A DNA stretch of 64,000 nucleotides. Origin: Ferribacterium limneticum (GTDB lineage Bacteria; Pseudomonadota; Gammaproteobacteria; Burkholderiales; Rhodocyclaceae). The stretch spans positions 2,602,001 to 2,666,000 of the forward strand of contig NZ_CP075190.1 in NCBI RefSeq assembly GCF_020510585.1, written 5' to 3'. The translations under genes and the position numbers were made by a program. The notes beneath the pieces are model-generated. The model searched no databases and was not told the DNA's origin. It saw only the letters and a list, made by a program, of their open reading frames with translations. Shown here in pieces: positions 1 to 8,597 of the stretch; the first letter of the stretch is position 1; every line of letters begins with the position of its first letter.

Positions 1-590
1 ACCTCAAGGCGGCCACCCAGGTCAACCTCAACACGCTGACCAAGGAAGAAGTCGCCTCCTGGAAAATCGGCCAGAAACTGCTCCTCAACGGCAAGATGCT
101 GACCGGCCGCGATGCCGCCCACAAGCGCATTGCCGACATGCTGGCCAAGGGCGAAAAGCTGCCGGTCGACTTCACCAACCGCGTCATTTACTACGTCGGC
201 CCGGTCGATCCGGTGCGTGACGAAGTCGTCGGCCCGGCCGGCCCAACCACCGGCACCCGGATGGACAAGTTCACCCGCATGATGCTGGAGAAGACCGGCC
301 TGATCTCGATGATCGGCAAGTCCGAGCGCGGTCCGGTTGCCATCGAGGCGATCAAGGACAACAAGTCGGCCTACCTGATGGCCGTCGGCGGCGCCGCCTA
401 CCTGGTCGCCAAGGCGATCAAGTCGGCCAAGGTCGTCGGCTTCGCCGATCTGGGCATGGAAGCGATCTACGAGTTCGATGTCGAGAACATGCCGGTGACC
501 GTTGCCGTCGACTCCTCCGGCGTCAGCGTGCACGAAACCGGCCCGAAGGAATGGCAGATCAAGATCGGCAAGATTCCAGTTTCGGCATAA
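1..590 (+). CDS. fumA: Fumarate hydratase class I, C-terminal part (truncated by window start)
   Basis: Class I (iron-sulfur) fumarase interconverts fumarate and malate in the TCA cycle. Only the C-terminal part is present. The frame is open from base 3 with no start, so the Met at base 96 is internal. The segment YYVGPVDPVRDEVVGPAGPT followed by GTRMDKFTRMMLEKTG is the typical beta-domain signature of class I fumarases and tartrate dehydratases. A rho-independent terminator follows closely. L-tartrate dehydratase is the main alternative in this family, but a single-chain protein ending in this way fits FumA/FumB better. The catalytic cluster cysteines lie outside the window. Confidence 0.88.
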   Translation, partial: LKAATQVNLNTLTKEEVASWKIGQKLLLNGKMLTGRDAAHKRIADMLAKGEKLPVDFTNRVIYYVGPVDPVRDEVVGPAGPTTGTRMDKFTRMMLEKTGLISMIGKSERGPVAIEAIKDNKSAYLMAVGGAAYLVAKAIKSAKVVGFADLGMEAIYEFDVENMPVTVAVDSSGVSVHETGPKEWQIKIGKIPVSA

Positions 591-610
591 GCCTTTTTCC
601 GGACAACAAA

Positions 611-635
611 AACCCGGCCGCGGCCGGGTTTTTTT
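611..635. terminator. Rho-independent terminator after the fumarase
   Basis: A self-complementary GC stem (AACCCGGCCG / CGGCCGGGTT) is followed by a run of seven Ts. It lies 20 bases after the fumarase stop and just before the convergent REC-GGDEF gene. The run of As on its left side means it could work in both directions. Confidence 0.85.
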
Positions 636-655
636 GCGCCTGAGAAAACCAACGC

Positions 656-1843
656 TCAACAGTTTTCTTCGAGGTCCCCGACTGGGCAGAGCGGTGCCTC
701 GCCAGCCGCGCGCAATTTGCGGCATTTCTTGCAGACAGCGGTGAGCCAGCCCTTGCACGACATCATGGAGGTCGGTGACTCATCTGCCAGCATTTCTTTG
801 AGGCGTTCAAAAAACACCTCCTGGTTGATGCTGGTTCCGCCACAACCCGTCATGCTGACCACCCGGTCTCCGCCGGTGAGGTGCGCCGCATCATGGCGAC
901 TGATCGCCAGATGCAATAGTTCGTCGGTTGTCGTTGCCGCAGAATCATCGGGCAAGGCGGCGATACCGACACTGACGGTGACCGGAACACGCGTACCCTT
1001 TATCGAAATATTTGCCGCCGACATGGCCCGGCAAACGCCACGGGCAAATTTTTCGCTCTGCTCGCGCCCGGCCATCAATGAAATGATGGCGATGCGCCCA
1101 CCGACCAGCGGCAACATGCTTTCATCCGCGTGGATCTTGCTCGCCAGCAAGCCAAGTATTTTCTGGACGATTTTGTCGGCCAGATCCCAGCCGTAACGAA
1201 TCCTGAAACCTTCGTAGCCATCCAGCCCGAAAACCAGAACGCCGCGCGGCTGAGCGTTCGCTGTGCTGGCAAGCGAGTCCTCGAGGCACAGCTCGTCAGC
1301 TTTTTCAAGTTGTCCGGACGCCGGGGCTATCTCATTCGTGGGCGGTTTGCCGCTCAGATCAGGCAGGCTTTCGACACGCTTTTTGAAATCATTGAGACCG
1401 ACGTCGCTCTGGTCGCCAAATTCCGCTGCGGCGGTGATCGAATCGGCTTCAGAAACCAGATCGGGCCTGATCAGACGAAGCAGTAGATTCTGAAATTCCT
1501 GGCCGGCAGTTCTTTTCGGAATCAACTCGGAAACACCGAGTTGCCTTGCCTGCTCCCGCCCATCATCGGAAAAACTGTCGGAGACCAGCTGAAAATAAGG
1601 AAGCTGATTGAGGCGAGCCAATTTGCTCGCCCGCAGACGCTCGACCAATCCGGACCCTTCCAGGGTGGCAATATCCAGCCCGGAAAAGACAGCAATAATC
1701 GATGAGTCAAGGACAAGCGTTTGCCACGCCGACTCGGCGTCGCGCTCCTCGCAAACATCAAAATGCCCGCGCAAGAGCTTGCTCAGTGATGCTCGAACCA
1801 GCCGCGAAGCGTCCACGATCAGGACTTTCTGCAACGTCGTCAT
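656..1843 (-). CDS. Degenerate REC-GGDEF signalling protein with a Cys-rich tail
   Basis: Predicted 395 aa. The N-terminus (VLIVDASRLVRASLSKLL) is a receiver fold, but the usual phospho-acceptor Asp is replaced (AVFSGLD where DLxMP is expected). The C-terminal half has the GGDEF fold (GVLVFGLDGYEGFRIRYG, then VTVSVGIAALPDD), but the signature loop reads LVGGRIAI instead of GGDEF, so cyclase activity is unlikely. The last 35 residues hold five Cys, including CKKC. I chose the ATG at 1843 because GGAAGAGAT stands just upstream; a longer frame reaches 1957. A close paralogue lies at 4568-5821. Probable role: a non-catalytic c-di-GMP-type or protein-interaction regulator; this is inference. Confidence 0.75.
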   Translation of the reverse strand: MTTLQKVLIVDASRLVRASLSKLLRGHFDVCEERDAESAWQTLVLDSSIIAVFSGLDIATLEGSGLVERLRASKLARLNQLPYFQLVSDSFSDDGREQARQLGVSELIPKRTAGQEFQNLLLRLIRPDLVSEADSITAAAEFGDQSDVGLNDFKKRVESLPDLSGKPPTNEIAPASGQLEKADELCLEDSLASTANAQPRGVLVFGLDGYEGFRIRYGWDLADKIVQKILGLLASKIHADESMLPLVGGRIAIISLMAGREQSEKFARGVCRAMSAANISIKGTRVPVTVSVGIAALPDDSAATTTDELLHLAISRHDAAHLTGGDRVVSMTGCGGTSINQEVFFERLKEMLADESPTSMMSCKGWLTAVCKKCRKLRAAGEAPLCPVGDLEENC

Positions 1844-2054
1844 ATCTCTTCCGTTCAAAATCGCCTTGGCCACGCGATTATTAACAATGTTACGACTAAC
1901 GGGATAGTTTAGTCCATTCAGCGAGAAGGCGCTTAACATTACTGACTCTTCGTTCATTTCCCCATGGTCGCAACATTGAACTATTTTCTGCCACTCAATA
2001 AGCCTTGCGCTGCCTGACTACTCGCCACGCCACCAGGAAACACCAGCCCGCTCC

Positions 2055-2846
2055 ATGTTCCGCAAATTCCGTATCCTCATTCTGCTGCTTGTCCTTGCTA
2101 CCGTCGGCCTCGGCGCGTGGCGTTCCAATTCCCGGCTGACCGCCTGGGAACACACCATCCATGTGGCGATCTATCCGATCGCAGGCGACGACTCGCCGGC
2201 CACTGCCAGCTACATTCGCGGCCTGAATAACGAAAGTTTTCTGGAGATTGCACAGTGGATGCAGCAGCAGACCGAAAAGCAGGGTCTCGCCATCTTGCAA
2301 CCGGTGGCGCTGCGTGTTGCGCCGCCGCTCGCCGAGACGCCACCGCTGCGGCCAAACCAGCCGAGCGCGCTCGATGCCATGCTGTGGAGCCTGAAACTGC
2401 GCAGGTGGGCGTCGCAGCACGACCAGATCGACGGCCCGAAACCGCATGTCCGGCTTTTCGTGCTCTTTCACGATCCGGCGCGCAACCCGTCGATGCCGCA
2501 TTCAACCGGCTTGAGCAAAGGGCAGATCGGCGTCATTCACGCCTACGCATCGCGCCAGCAGCGCCGGCAAAACGCCGTGGTCATCACCCACGAAATGCTG
2601 CACACCTTTGGCGCCACCGATAAATATGATTTGGCAACGCTGCAGCCGATCTACCCGCAAGGCTATGCCGAGCCGGGACGCGACCCGCGCCTGCCGCAGG
2701 AAATGGCCGAGATCATGGGCGGGCGTATACCGCTTGACGAGCAGAACGCCGAAATCCCGACCAGCCTCGCCGATACGCTGATTGGATGGCAAACTGCCCA
2801 GGAAATCGGATTCTTACGGTCAACCGGAAAAAACGGCCAAAATTGA
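2055..2846 (+). CDS. Membrane-anchored zincin-like protein (putative metalloprotease)
   Basis: 263 aa with one N-terminal membrane segment (about residues 5-22). The key motif is THEMLHTFGATDKYD, with HExxH at His179-Glu180-His183, which is the zinc and catalytic site of zincin metalloproteases. Residues after it (GYAEPG, AEIMGG) resemble the Met-turn region of such folds. I cannot name the family. The protein is probably a periplasmic or membrane-facing peptidase. Oddly, its last nine codons and stop (about 2818-2846) lie inside the dispersed 35-bp element, so the C-terminus (STGKNGQN) is supplied by the repeat. It is bounded by the two degenerate REC-GGDEF genes and a CorA-like gene. Confidence 0.7.
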   Translation: MFRKFRILILLLVLATVGLGAWRSNSRLTAWEHTIHVAIYPIAGDDSPATASYIRGLNNESFLEIAQWMQQQTEKQGLAILQPVALRVAPPLAETPPLRPNQPSALDAMLWSLKLRRWASQHDQIDGPKPHVRLFVLFHDPARNPSMPHSTGLSKGQIGVIHAYASRQQRRQNAVVITHEMLHTFGATDKYDLATLQPIYPQGYAEPGRDPRLPQEMAEIMGGRIPLDEQNAEIPTSLADTLIGWQTAQEIGFLRSTGKNGQN

Positions 2847-2849
2847 AAT
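2815..2849 (+). repeat. Dispersed 35-bp element, copy 1 (end of zincin gene)
   Basis: A close match to the consensus: TACGGTCAACCGG, six As, CGGCC, then AAAATTGAAAT. It supplies the last codons and the stop codon of the zincin-like gene. Confidence 0.85.
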
Positions 2850-2867
2850 CGCTTTCCGGCCGTTGAA

Positions 2868-4553
2868 TCAGCGCTCGGTCTTGCCGACCACGCCCCACAG
2901 CGCGCGGAACTTGCCGCGCAGCGTCAGCCTTTCGTCCGACAGGGCTTCGAGGAAATCGGACATGCGTTTCGACTTGGCCACGGCAAAGAGCACCAGCCCG
3001 ATGAATACCGATGTCGCGATCAGCCCGTGCAGGCCGCGTTCAAGCATCGAGCCTTCGCCAAAGGCAATGATGTTCATGCCGAAATAGCCGGTCGTCACCG
3101 TCGCGATCAAACCCAGGATCGTGATCACGGTCAGCCGGACGACAGTGTTCGATTGCCTGCGCTGCGAGTCGCTGTCGAGGTAGTGGCTCATCTCGCGGAT
3201 TTCGTCGCGGACGTCGTCGTACAGCGCGTCGTTGTGCAGATGGTTGGAACACAGCCGATACATCGCCTGCACGTGTGGCCGTTCGGAAAGTTCGTGAAAC
3301 CAGTAGCGGTGCGTGAAGCGCAGGAAGGTTTCAAAATTGGCGCGGATCCGCCGCTTGAAGCGACGCACCGAAACATCATTGCGAATATCGAGGTCATTGA
3401 CCGCATCGACCAGCACCTCGGAAAACGCCAGCAACGACGCCCGGTGCAAATGCGCAATCAGGAAAACGATGAAATACTGGTGGCGAAACTGGGCCAGAAC
3501 ACCGCGTTCGCCATCGACAAAAAACGGAAATGCCGTATCGCCGACCACCGTGAAGGCGTTGCCGGTGCACATGAAGCGCGTATTCGGCCCGGCCTCGCAG
3601 TCCGTCCAGAAACGGTCATGGCAGTAGCCTTTTTCGAACTCGATGACGCCCGGCTCGTTGATCGGCAACGTTTCATTCGGGTGCAGCATGGTGGCCAGAC
3701 CGAGGCGCACCCAGTCCTCACGGCTTAGCGTGCGCGGCCGGTCGACGGCAAGAAAGGCCATGACCGGCATGCGTTGGTATTCGATCAGCCGGTAGCGCAT
3801 ATCGCCCTCTTCGTCGGAATGGGCCAGCACCATCGGCCGCAGCAGGCTGGCCCAATGCTCTGAAATGCACGGGCTGCGATGCTGGCAGACGTAGCTCAGG
3901 TATTTCTCGCGTTTTTCGGCATCGGAGCGGGCCACGACCTGGCCATCAAGGCCGATCCATTCGGCGAGGTAAACGTTGTGCAACCCCTCGCCCCCCTCCT
4001 CCCAGCCCGATGGATAGGCCCGACCGAAACGGAACAGGATGTCGCGAACGGTATCCAGCGGCAGATCGTTGCCACGCACTTCGAGATTGAGCTGCACGAT
4101 ATCGAGATCGTGGAAAAAATAGAGATCGAGATGAACGATGTTCAGTTCGATCGGCGCCTGCCCCTTGCGTAGGGTCAGCCGCAACCGGGCAATATCCTTG
4201 CGCCGGAAGACGTGCATCGGCGAGTTGCCCGGCGGGTCGTCCCGCGACGAGTTGCGCGAGCGCCCTTCGCCATACAAAAAGCGCTGCACGTAGGGCAAAA
4301 ACGAAACGAACTCGCGGTAATGGCGCTCCTTGAACTGGCCGGCATCCTCCATGAATTCGTCATCGATCCGGCGCCATGGATGCGTCTCGGTCCGCGACTC
4401 GAAAATCTCCCAGTGGCGCCCCTCGCTACCGGTAATCGCCATCGGCTCCAGTTGCAGCGGCCAGACCAGGCTGGCATGAAAGAGCCGAACGAGACCGTTC
4501 TGCGTTTCGGTCATACGATTTTCCCCGCGATTTTCCCCGTGTGCACTGCTCAT
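2868..4553 (-). CDS. CorA-family divalent cation transporter-like protein
   Basis: 561 aa. The C-terminus carries two membrane segments (LTVITILGLIATVTTGYFG and GLIATSVFIGLVLFAVA) with the GMN motif (YFGMNI) between them. This is the hallmark of the CorA/Mrs2/ZntB superfamily, which moves Mg2+, Co2+ or Zn2+. The long cytoplasmic N-terminus (about 480 residues) exceeds the roughly 240-300 of classical CorA, so this is a larger subfamily and its substrate is open. I chose the ATG at 4553 (GGAG five bases upstream); the ATG at 4514, giving MTETQNG, is a fair alternative. It lies 14 bases after the REC-GGDEF paralogue and is likely co-transcribed with it. Confidence 0.75.
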   Translation of the reverse strand: MSSAHGENRGENRMTETQNGLVRLFHASLVWPLQLEPMAITGSEGRHWEIFESRTETHPWRRIDDEFMEDAGQFKERHYREFVSFLPYVQRFLYGEGRSRNSSRDDPPGNSPMHVFRRKDIARLRLTLRKGQAPIELNIVHLDLYFFHDLDIVQLNLEVRGNDLPLDTVRDILFRFGRAYPSGWEEGGEGLHNVYLAEWIGLDGQVVARSDAEKREKYLSYVCQHRSPCISEHWASLLRPMVLAHSDEEGDMRYRLIEYQRMPVMAFLAVDRPRTLSREDWVRLGLATMLHPNETLPINEPGVIEFEKGYCHDRFWTDCEAGPNTRFMCTGNAFTVVGDTAFPFFVDGERGVLAQFRHQYFIVFLIAHLHRASLLAFSEVLVDAVNDLDIRNDVSVRRFKRRIRANFETFLRFTHRYWFHELSERPHVQAMYRLCSNHLHNDALYDDVRDEIREMSHYLDSDSQRRQSNTVVRLTVITILGLIATVTTGYFGMNIIAFGEGSMLERGLHGLIATSVFIGLVLFAVAKSKRMSDFLEALSDERLTLRGKFRALWGVVGKTER

Positions 4554-4567
4554 GCCGACTCCATCGA

Positions 4568-5821
4568 TCAGGAGGCCATTCGTTCGGCCCGGGCGCGATC
4601 CCACAGGCGCTTGTTCATTTCCTCGATCGGCAAACCGAAACGGAAGTTTTTATCGAGCTCCCTGAGGATAGGCATCAATTGCATCCCGACCGTACCCAGG
4701 CAAGGCCCCAAATCGGCGGGAGCTATCGTTGCCAGCAATTCCTTGAGCTGTGGCACGAACGCATCGCAGCTGGCAAGGCCGGAAGCCTGAAGGCTCGATG
4801 CGGCCATGACCCGGTTGCCACCGGCACGGGCAGCCGCGTCGAGGCGCTCATAAGCCAGTTGCAGCAGGGCCTGCTCCGACAACTCGACACCATCATCAGG
4901 GACAACCGCGACGCCAACGCTGACCGTCAGATGGATGCGCTGACCCTCGACGGATATCTGCGCGCTGGCCATCGCCTTGCAGATCCGGTTGGCAAATCCG
5001 GCGCAAATTGCGGCAGACGATGATCGCGTCACAATCACCACCCGACCATCGGCGAGTTGCCCGATAAAGTCCTCCGGGCGAATTTTTCTCGACAACAGAA
5101 AACAGAATCTTTGCGCCGAACCGAACGCCAACTCAGCCCCGTAACGGACCACCAGATCGTCATAGCCATCGAGGCCAAAGGCCAGAACGCCGACCCCATG
5201 GCCCTCCAGCGCCTCGGGTAAGGTTTTCGCCAGGTACTCTTCAAGCATTTCCTCGGCGAGCACGGTATCGTCGTTGCCGTAGTTGTCGTCTCCCGACTCG
5301 TCGCTCGCCGACGGTTCCAGCCCGGCTATCTGCCCCATGATATTACTGATGCCGATATCGGACTCGCCGCCGAACTGCTCGAACGGCTCTTCAGGCGGTG
5401 GAGCTGGCGCACGAAGAACTCCCTCCGTTGCGTCCTCTCGCCATTCCATCTGGGCCGAAACAATGCTTTCGATCGACGGACTGGTCGAGCCTTTGACAAT
5501 AAATTCGGTGACGCCCAGATTCCAGGCTTCTTGACGTTCGGTTTCAGAAAAGTTGTTCGACACCATCAGCAAAAAAGGAACGTTTTTCAAACGCGACAAC
5601 TTGCTGTCACGCAGGCGCTCAAGCAGGCCACGACCATCGTCTCTGATCAGGGTCGTTCCCGATATGACGGCAGCAATCGCGCTATCGAGCACCATGGTCT
5701 GCCATGCTGACTCGTCATTGTCCTCATCACGCACATCAAAACGCTCAGACAGCTGCTTGGCCAGCGATGCCCGTACGACTCTCGATGCATCGACAATCAG
5801 AACCTTGCGTTTATTTGTCAT
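4568..5821 (-). CDS. Degenerate REC-GGDEF signalling protein, paralogue of the 656-1843 gene
   Basis: 417 aa. The start MTNKRKVLIVDASRVVRASL aligns directly with the other copy. The receiver domain again lacks the phospho-acceptor Asp (AAVISGTT). An acidic linker (about residues 150-210) joins it to a GGDEF fold (GVLAFGLDGYDDLVVRYG, VSVGVAVVPDDG) whose signature loop is LADGRVVI, so it is probably inactive as a cyclase. The retained Lys in FIVKGS matches the receiver Lys. The ATG at 5821 has GGAA upstream and aligns with the paralogue; a longer frame runs to 5989. The C-terminus differs from the paralogue and lacks its CKKC cluster. Likely co-transcribed with the CorA-like gene. Confidence 0.75.
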   Translation of the reverse strand: MTNKRKVLIVDASRVVRASLAKQLSERFDVRDEDNDESAWQTMVLDSAIAAVISGTTLIRDDGRGLLERLRDSKLSRLKNVPFLLMVSNNFSETERQEAWNLGVTEFIVKGSTSPSIESIVSAQMEWREDATEGVLRAPAPPPEEPFEQFGGESDIGISNIMGQIAGLEPSASDESGDDNYGNDDTVLAEEMLEEYLAKTLPEALEGHGVGVLAFGLDGYDDLVVRYGAELAFGSAQRFCFLLSRKIRPEDFIGQLADGRVVIVTRSSSAAICAGFANRICKAMASAQISVEGQRIHLTVSVGVAVVPDDGVELSEQALLQLAYERLDAAARAGGNRVMAASSLQASGLASCDAFVPQLKELLATIAPADLGPCLGTVGMQLMPILRELDKNFRFGLPIEEMNKRLWDRARAERMAS

Positions 5822-6031
5822 ATATATTCCAAATTCGCCAATTATTTCAAATACTTGAATTTCACTACCACTGGGATTGAAGTGTAAACGACGCGGCACC
5901 ATCCGAGTCAAGATTGCCGGGTGTAAAAGTATGTTGCTCGCGCCTTTGTTCGGCAGCTCTGTGACACTTGATTTTGTTCGAAAGCTCATTCATAGTTCGT
6001 AATCCGATTCTGCCTATCCACTGGAAATCCC

Positions 6032-6157
6032 ATGAACGCACGCCGTACCCTCCGCTCTGCCGCTGCCTTTGCAGTTGAGCCGGCTGTCGTGCGCGTGGAT
6101 TTCGTACGCGTAGTCGTCGTAGTCGTCGTTACGGACACGCCGTCGCGGATCGGGTAA
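6032..6157 (+). CDS. Valine-rich leader peptide of the ilvBN operon
   Basis: A 41-codon frame with GGAA upstream reads MNARRTLRSAAAFAVEPAVV, then RVDFVR and a run of seven consecutive Val codons before VTDTPSRIG and stop. A short Val-rich peptide followed by a terminator and then acetolactate synthase is the classic layout of transcription attenuation: ribosome stalling at Val codons when charged tRNA-Val is scarce prevents terminator formation. The peptide itself probably has no other role. It is too short for routine gene calls and may go unannotated. The absence of Leu and Ile runs suggests valine is the main signal. Confidence 0.85.
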   Translation: MNARRTLRSAAAFAVEPAVVRVDFVRVVVVVVVTDTPSRIG

Positions 6158-6181
6158 GCAGAAGCAGCACAGAACCCCAAA

Positions 6182-6215
6182 CCCCGCCGGCGCAAACCGG
6201 CGGGGTTTTGTTTTT
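6182..6215 (+). terminator. Attenuator terminator upstream of ilvB
   Basis: Stem CCCCGCCGG / CCGGCGGGG with a six-base loop, followed by TTTTGTTTTT. It lies 24 bases after the leader-peptide stop and 40 bases before ilvB, the expected place for an intrinsic attenuator. A competing antiterminator would have to pair within 6090-6190; I did not resolve it by eye. Confidence 0.85.
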
Positions 6216-6255
6216 GGAGCCCGCCGGTTGCGCCACCAACCGAAAGGAAAGCTCC

Positions 6256-7926
6256 ATGACCGAAACTCTCACCGGCGCCCAAATCACCGTGCGCCTGCTC
6301 GAACGCCAGGGCATCCGCACTGTCGCCGGCATCCCCGGCGGCGCCATCCTGCCCATCTACGACGCGCTCGGCCAGTCGGCCGCCATCCATCACGTCCTCG
6401 CCCGTCACGAGCAGGGGGCCGGCTTCATGGCTCAGGGCATGGCCCGCGCCACCGGGCTACCGGCCGTCTGCCTCGCCTCCTCCGGCCCCGGCGCGACCAA
6501 TCTGCTGACGGCCATCGCCGACGCCAAGCTCGATTCGATTCCGCTCGTCGCCATCACCGGCCAGGTGCCCAAGGCGATGATCGGCACCGACGCCTTCCAG
6601 GAGGTCGACACCTACGGCCTGAGCATTCCGATCACCAAACACAACTTCCTCGTCTCGTCGGCCGAGGAACTACTCGAAGTCATCCCGCGCGCCTTCCAGA
6701 TCGCCGCCTCGGGCCGCCCCGGCCCGGTGCTGATCGACATCCCGAAGGACGTGCAGACGCAGGCCATCGAAATCAGTCAGTGGCCGGAACCCGGTCGTGC
6801 GCTGCCCGCCCCGGTTGCCGATCCGGCGCTGATCGAACAGGCCGCGGCGATGATCAATGCAGCCGAACGGCCCATCCTTTACCTCGGCGGCGGCGTCATT
6901 CATTCCGGCGCATCGGCGGCGGCGATTGAGCTGGCCGAAAAAGCCAGTCTGCCGACCGTCATGACGCTCATGGCGCTCGGCGCCATGCCGGTCGATCACC
7001 CGCTGGCGCTCGGTATGCTCGGCATGCACGCGGCGCGTTACACCAACCTCGCGCTCGACGAATGCGACCTGCTGATCGCCGTCGGCGCCCGCTTCGACGA
7101 CCGGGCCACCGGCAAGGTCGCAGCCTTCTGCCCGCAGGCGAAGATCATCCACATCGACATCGACCCGGCCGAACTCGACAAGATCAAGACGGCGCACATC
7201 GGTATCACGGCCGACATCGGCGAAGCGCTCGGCCAGTTGCTGCCGGCTGTATTTCAAAATTCGCGGAAAATCTGGGTTGACCGTAGCAATGCCCTGAAAG
7301 CCGAGTTCCCGTTCGATCTGCACAGCACCGATAATCCCCGTTCGCACTTCGGCCTGATTCAGAGCGTCGCCGCCTGCCTCGACGACGACGCCATCATCGC
7401 CACCGACGTCGGCCAGCACCAGATGTGGGTCGCCCAGGCCTACCCGCTGCGCCGTCCGCGCCAATGGCTGACCTCCGGCGGCCTCGGCACCATGGGTTTC
7501 GGCGTGCCGGCGGCCATCGGCGCCGCGCTGGCTGAACGCGGGCGCACCGTGGTCTGTTTCACCGGCGATGGCTCGATCATGATGAACATCCAGGAACTGG
7601 TTACCGCCGCCGAGGAAAACGTGAACATCAAGATCTTGCTCATGGACAACGCCACGCTCGGCCTTGTCCATCAGCAGCAGACGCTGTTCTACGGCGAGCG
7701 GCTGTTCGCCTCGCAGTTCCGCTCGTCGCCGGATTTCATCAAGATTGCCCAGGGTTTCGGCATCGCTGCCGTCGACCTCGATACCTCGGCCAATCCCTGT
7801 GCGACGCTCATGGAGGCCATTTCCCGCCCCGGCCCCTGCCTGATCCACGCCAGCATAGCCGCCGAACAGAAGGTCTATCCCATGGTGCCGCCGGGCGCCG
7901 CCAACCGCGACATGATTGGAGCCTGA
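6256..7926 (+). CDS. ilvB: Acetolactate synthase, large catalytic subunit
   Basis: 556 aa. Joins two pyruvates (or pyruvate and 2-ketobutyrate) in valine, leucine and isoleucine synthesis, using ThDP, Mg2+ and FAD. Visible marks are the ThDP Glu region (ARHEQGAGFMAQGMAR), SSGPGATNL, the FAD-binding middle domain (GARFDDRATG) and the ThDP/Mg motif GDGSIMMNIQEL...DN. The ATG at 6256 follows GGAAAG; the stop and ilvN start are one base apart. Expression is likely set by the upstream valine attenuator. A diverged copy of the dispersed 35-bp element is read in frame at 7251-7285 (FQNSRKIWVDR), in the loop before the C-terminal ThDP domain. Confidence 0.95.
   Translation: MTETLTGAQITVRLLERQGIRTVAGIPGGAILPIYDALGQSAAIHHVLARHEQGAGFMAQGMARATGLPAVCLASSGPGATNLLTAIADAKLDSIPLVAITGQVPKAMIGTDAFQEVDTYGLSIPITKHNFLVSSAEELLEVIPRAFQIAASGRPGPVLIDIPKDVQTQAIEISQWPEPGRALPAPVADPALIEQAAAMINAAERPILYLGGGVIHSGASAAAIELAEKASLPTVMTLMALGAMPVDHPLALGMLGMHAARYTNLALDECDLLIAVGARFDDRATGKVAAFCPQAKIIHIDIDPAELDKIKTAHIGITADIGEALGQLLPAVFQNSRKIWVDRSNALKAEFPFDLHSTDNPRSHFGLIQSVAACLDDDAIIATDVGQHQMWVAQAYPLRRPRQWLTSGGLGTMGFGVPAAIGAALAERGRTVVCFTGDGSIMMNIQELVTAAEENVNIKILLMDNATLGLVHQQQTLFYGERLFASQFRSSPDFIKIAQGFGIAAVDLDTSANPCATLMEAISRPGPCLIHASIAAEQKVYPMVPPGAANRDMIGA
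7251..7285 (-). repeat. Dispersed 35-bp element, diverged copy inside ilvB
   Basis: On the minus strand it reads TACGGTCAACCC, then AGATTTTCCGCG and AATTTTGAAAT. Both ends match the consensus; the middle is diverged. It is in frame and does not disturb the gene. Confidence 0.6.
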
Positions 7927-7927
7927 G

Positions 7928-8239
7928 ATGAACGCCATCAACCGTAACGAACAAAACGCCATCGCCCGCGCCGTGCTCGAAATCGACGTCAACAACCACG
8001 CAGGGGTCATGTCGCACGTCGTCGGCCTGTTTTCGCGCCGATCCTACAACGTCGAAGGCATCCTCTGTCTGCCGGTTGGCGACGGCCACCACAGCCGCAT
8101 CTGGCTGCTGGTCAACGAAGACCTGCGGCTGGCGCAGATGATGAAACAGGTGGAAAAACTCGAGGACGTCATCGCGATCCGTCGGCACAACGCCGACCAC
8201 GCGGTATTTCAGGATTTGGAGACCTTCTTCCGGCCGTAA
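7928..8239 (+). CDS. ilvN: Acetolactate synthase, small regulatory subunit
   Basis: 103 aa, close to the size of E. coli IlvN. An ACT domain fills most of it (LEIDVNNHAGVMSHVVGLF, then SRRSYNVEGI). It binds valine for feedback inhibition and raises the activity of the large subunit. The ATG at 7928 is one base after the ilvB stop, so translation is probably coupled. The convergent PilZ gene ends ten bases downstream. Confidence 0.93.
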   Translation: MNAINRNEQNAIARAVLEIDVNNHAGVMSHVVGLFSRRSYNVEGILCLPVGDGHHSRIWLLVNEDLRLAQMMKQVEKLEDVIAIRRHNADHAVFQDLETFFRP

Positions 8240-8249
8240 CCGGGAGCGA

Positions 8250-8597
8250 TCAGGAAGCTGCCGGGGTTTCCCGGCACTTCCGCTTGTATTCGCGGATCAG
8301 CTCGAGTTCGTCGTCGCTGATCGACTCGAAGCGCAGGCCGACCAGCCGGCGTTCACCAACGCGGCGAATGCGCATGATGCTGACGTAGGCTTCGACCCGC
8401 CCGCCGAGATCGGGCGAATCGATCCGGCAGACGCCGACTTCACCGCTCGGCTTGGCGCCGAGAACGGCCGCGTCGATCAGCACGCCGATACCGGAAACCG
8501 AAATGTCAGCCGCCGGCAACTCAAGGTGCATGCCACCCAAACTCAGGGAGACGTGGCCTTGGAGGAATACACGAGGGGAGCGGCGACGTTCTTTCAC
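8250..8597 (-). CDS. PilZ-domain protein (putative c-di-GMP receptor)
   Basis: About 115 aa, a single PilZ domain. The c-di-GMP-binding motifs are visible: ERRRSPRV near the N-terminus (RxxxR) and DISVSGIGV (D/NxSxxG) about 30 residues later. I prefer a GTG start at 8597, preceded by GGAAA at suitable spacing and placing RxxxR near the start; an open frame reaches an upstream start at 8684 with an atypical Cys-rich extension. It could couple c-di-GMP from cyclases such as the one at 35342-36283 to motility or surface behaviour; no neighbour fixes the target. Confidence 0.8.
   Translation of the reverse strand: MKERRRSPRVFLQGHVSLSLGGMHLELPAADISVSGIGVLIDAAVLGAKPSGEVGVCRIDSPDLGGRVEAYVSIMRIRRVGERRLVGLRFESISDDELELIREYKRKCRETPAAS

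Noticed and set aside
96..590. A 164-aa protein starting at base 96
   Set aside because: The same frame is open to the window start and the upstream residues continue the fumarase fold, so this Met is internal.
6670..8010. A 446-codon open frame antisense to ilvB
   Set aside because: A mirror of ilvB codon bias; the ilvBN genes on the plus strand are complete.
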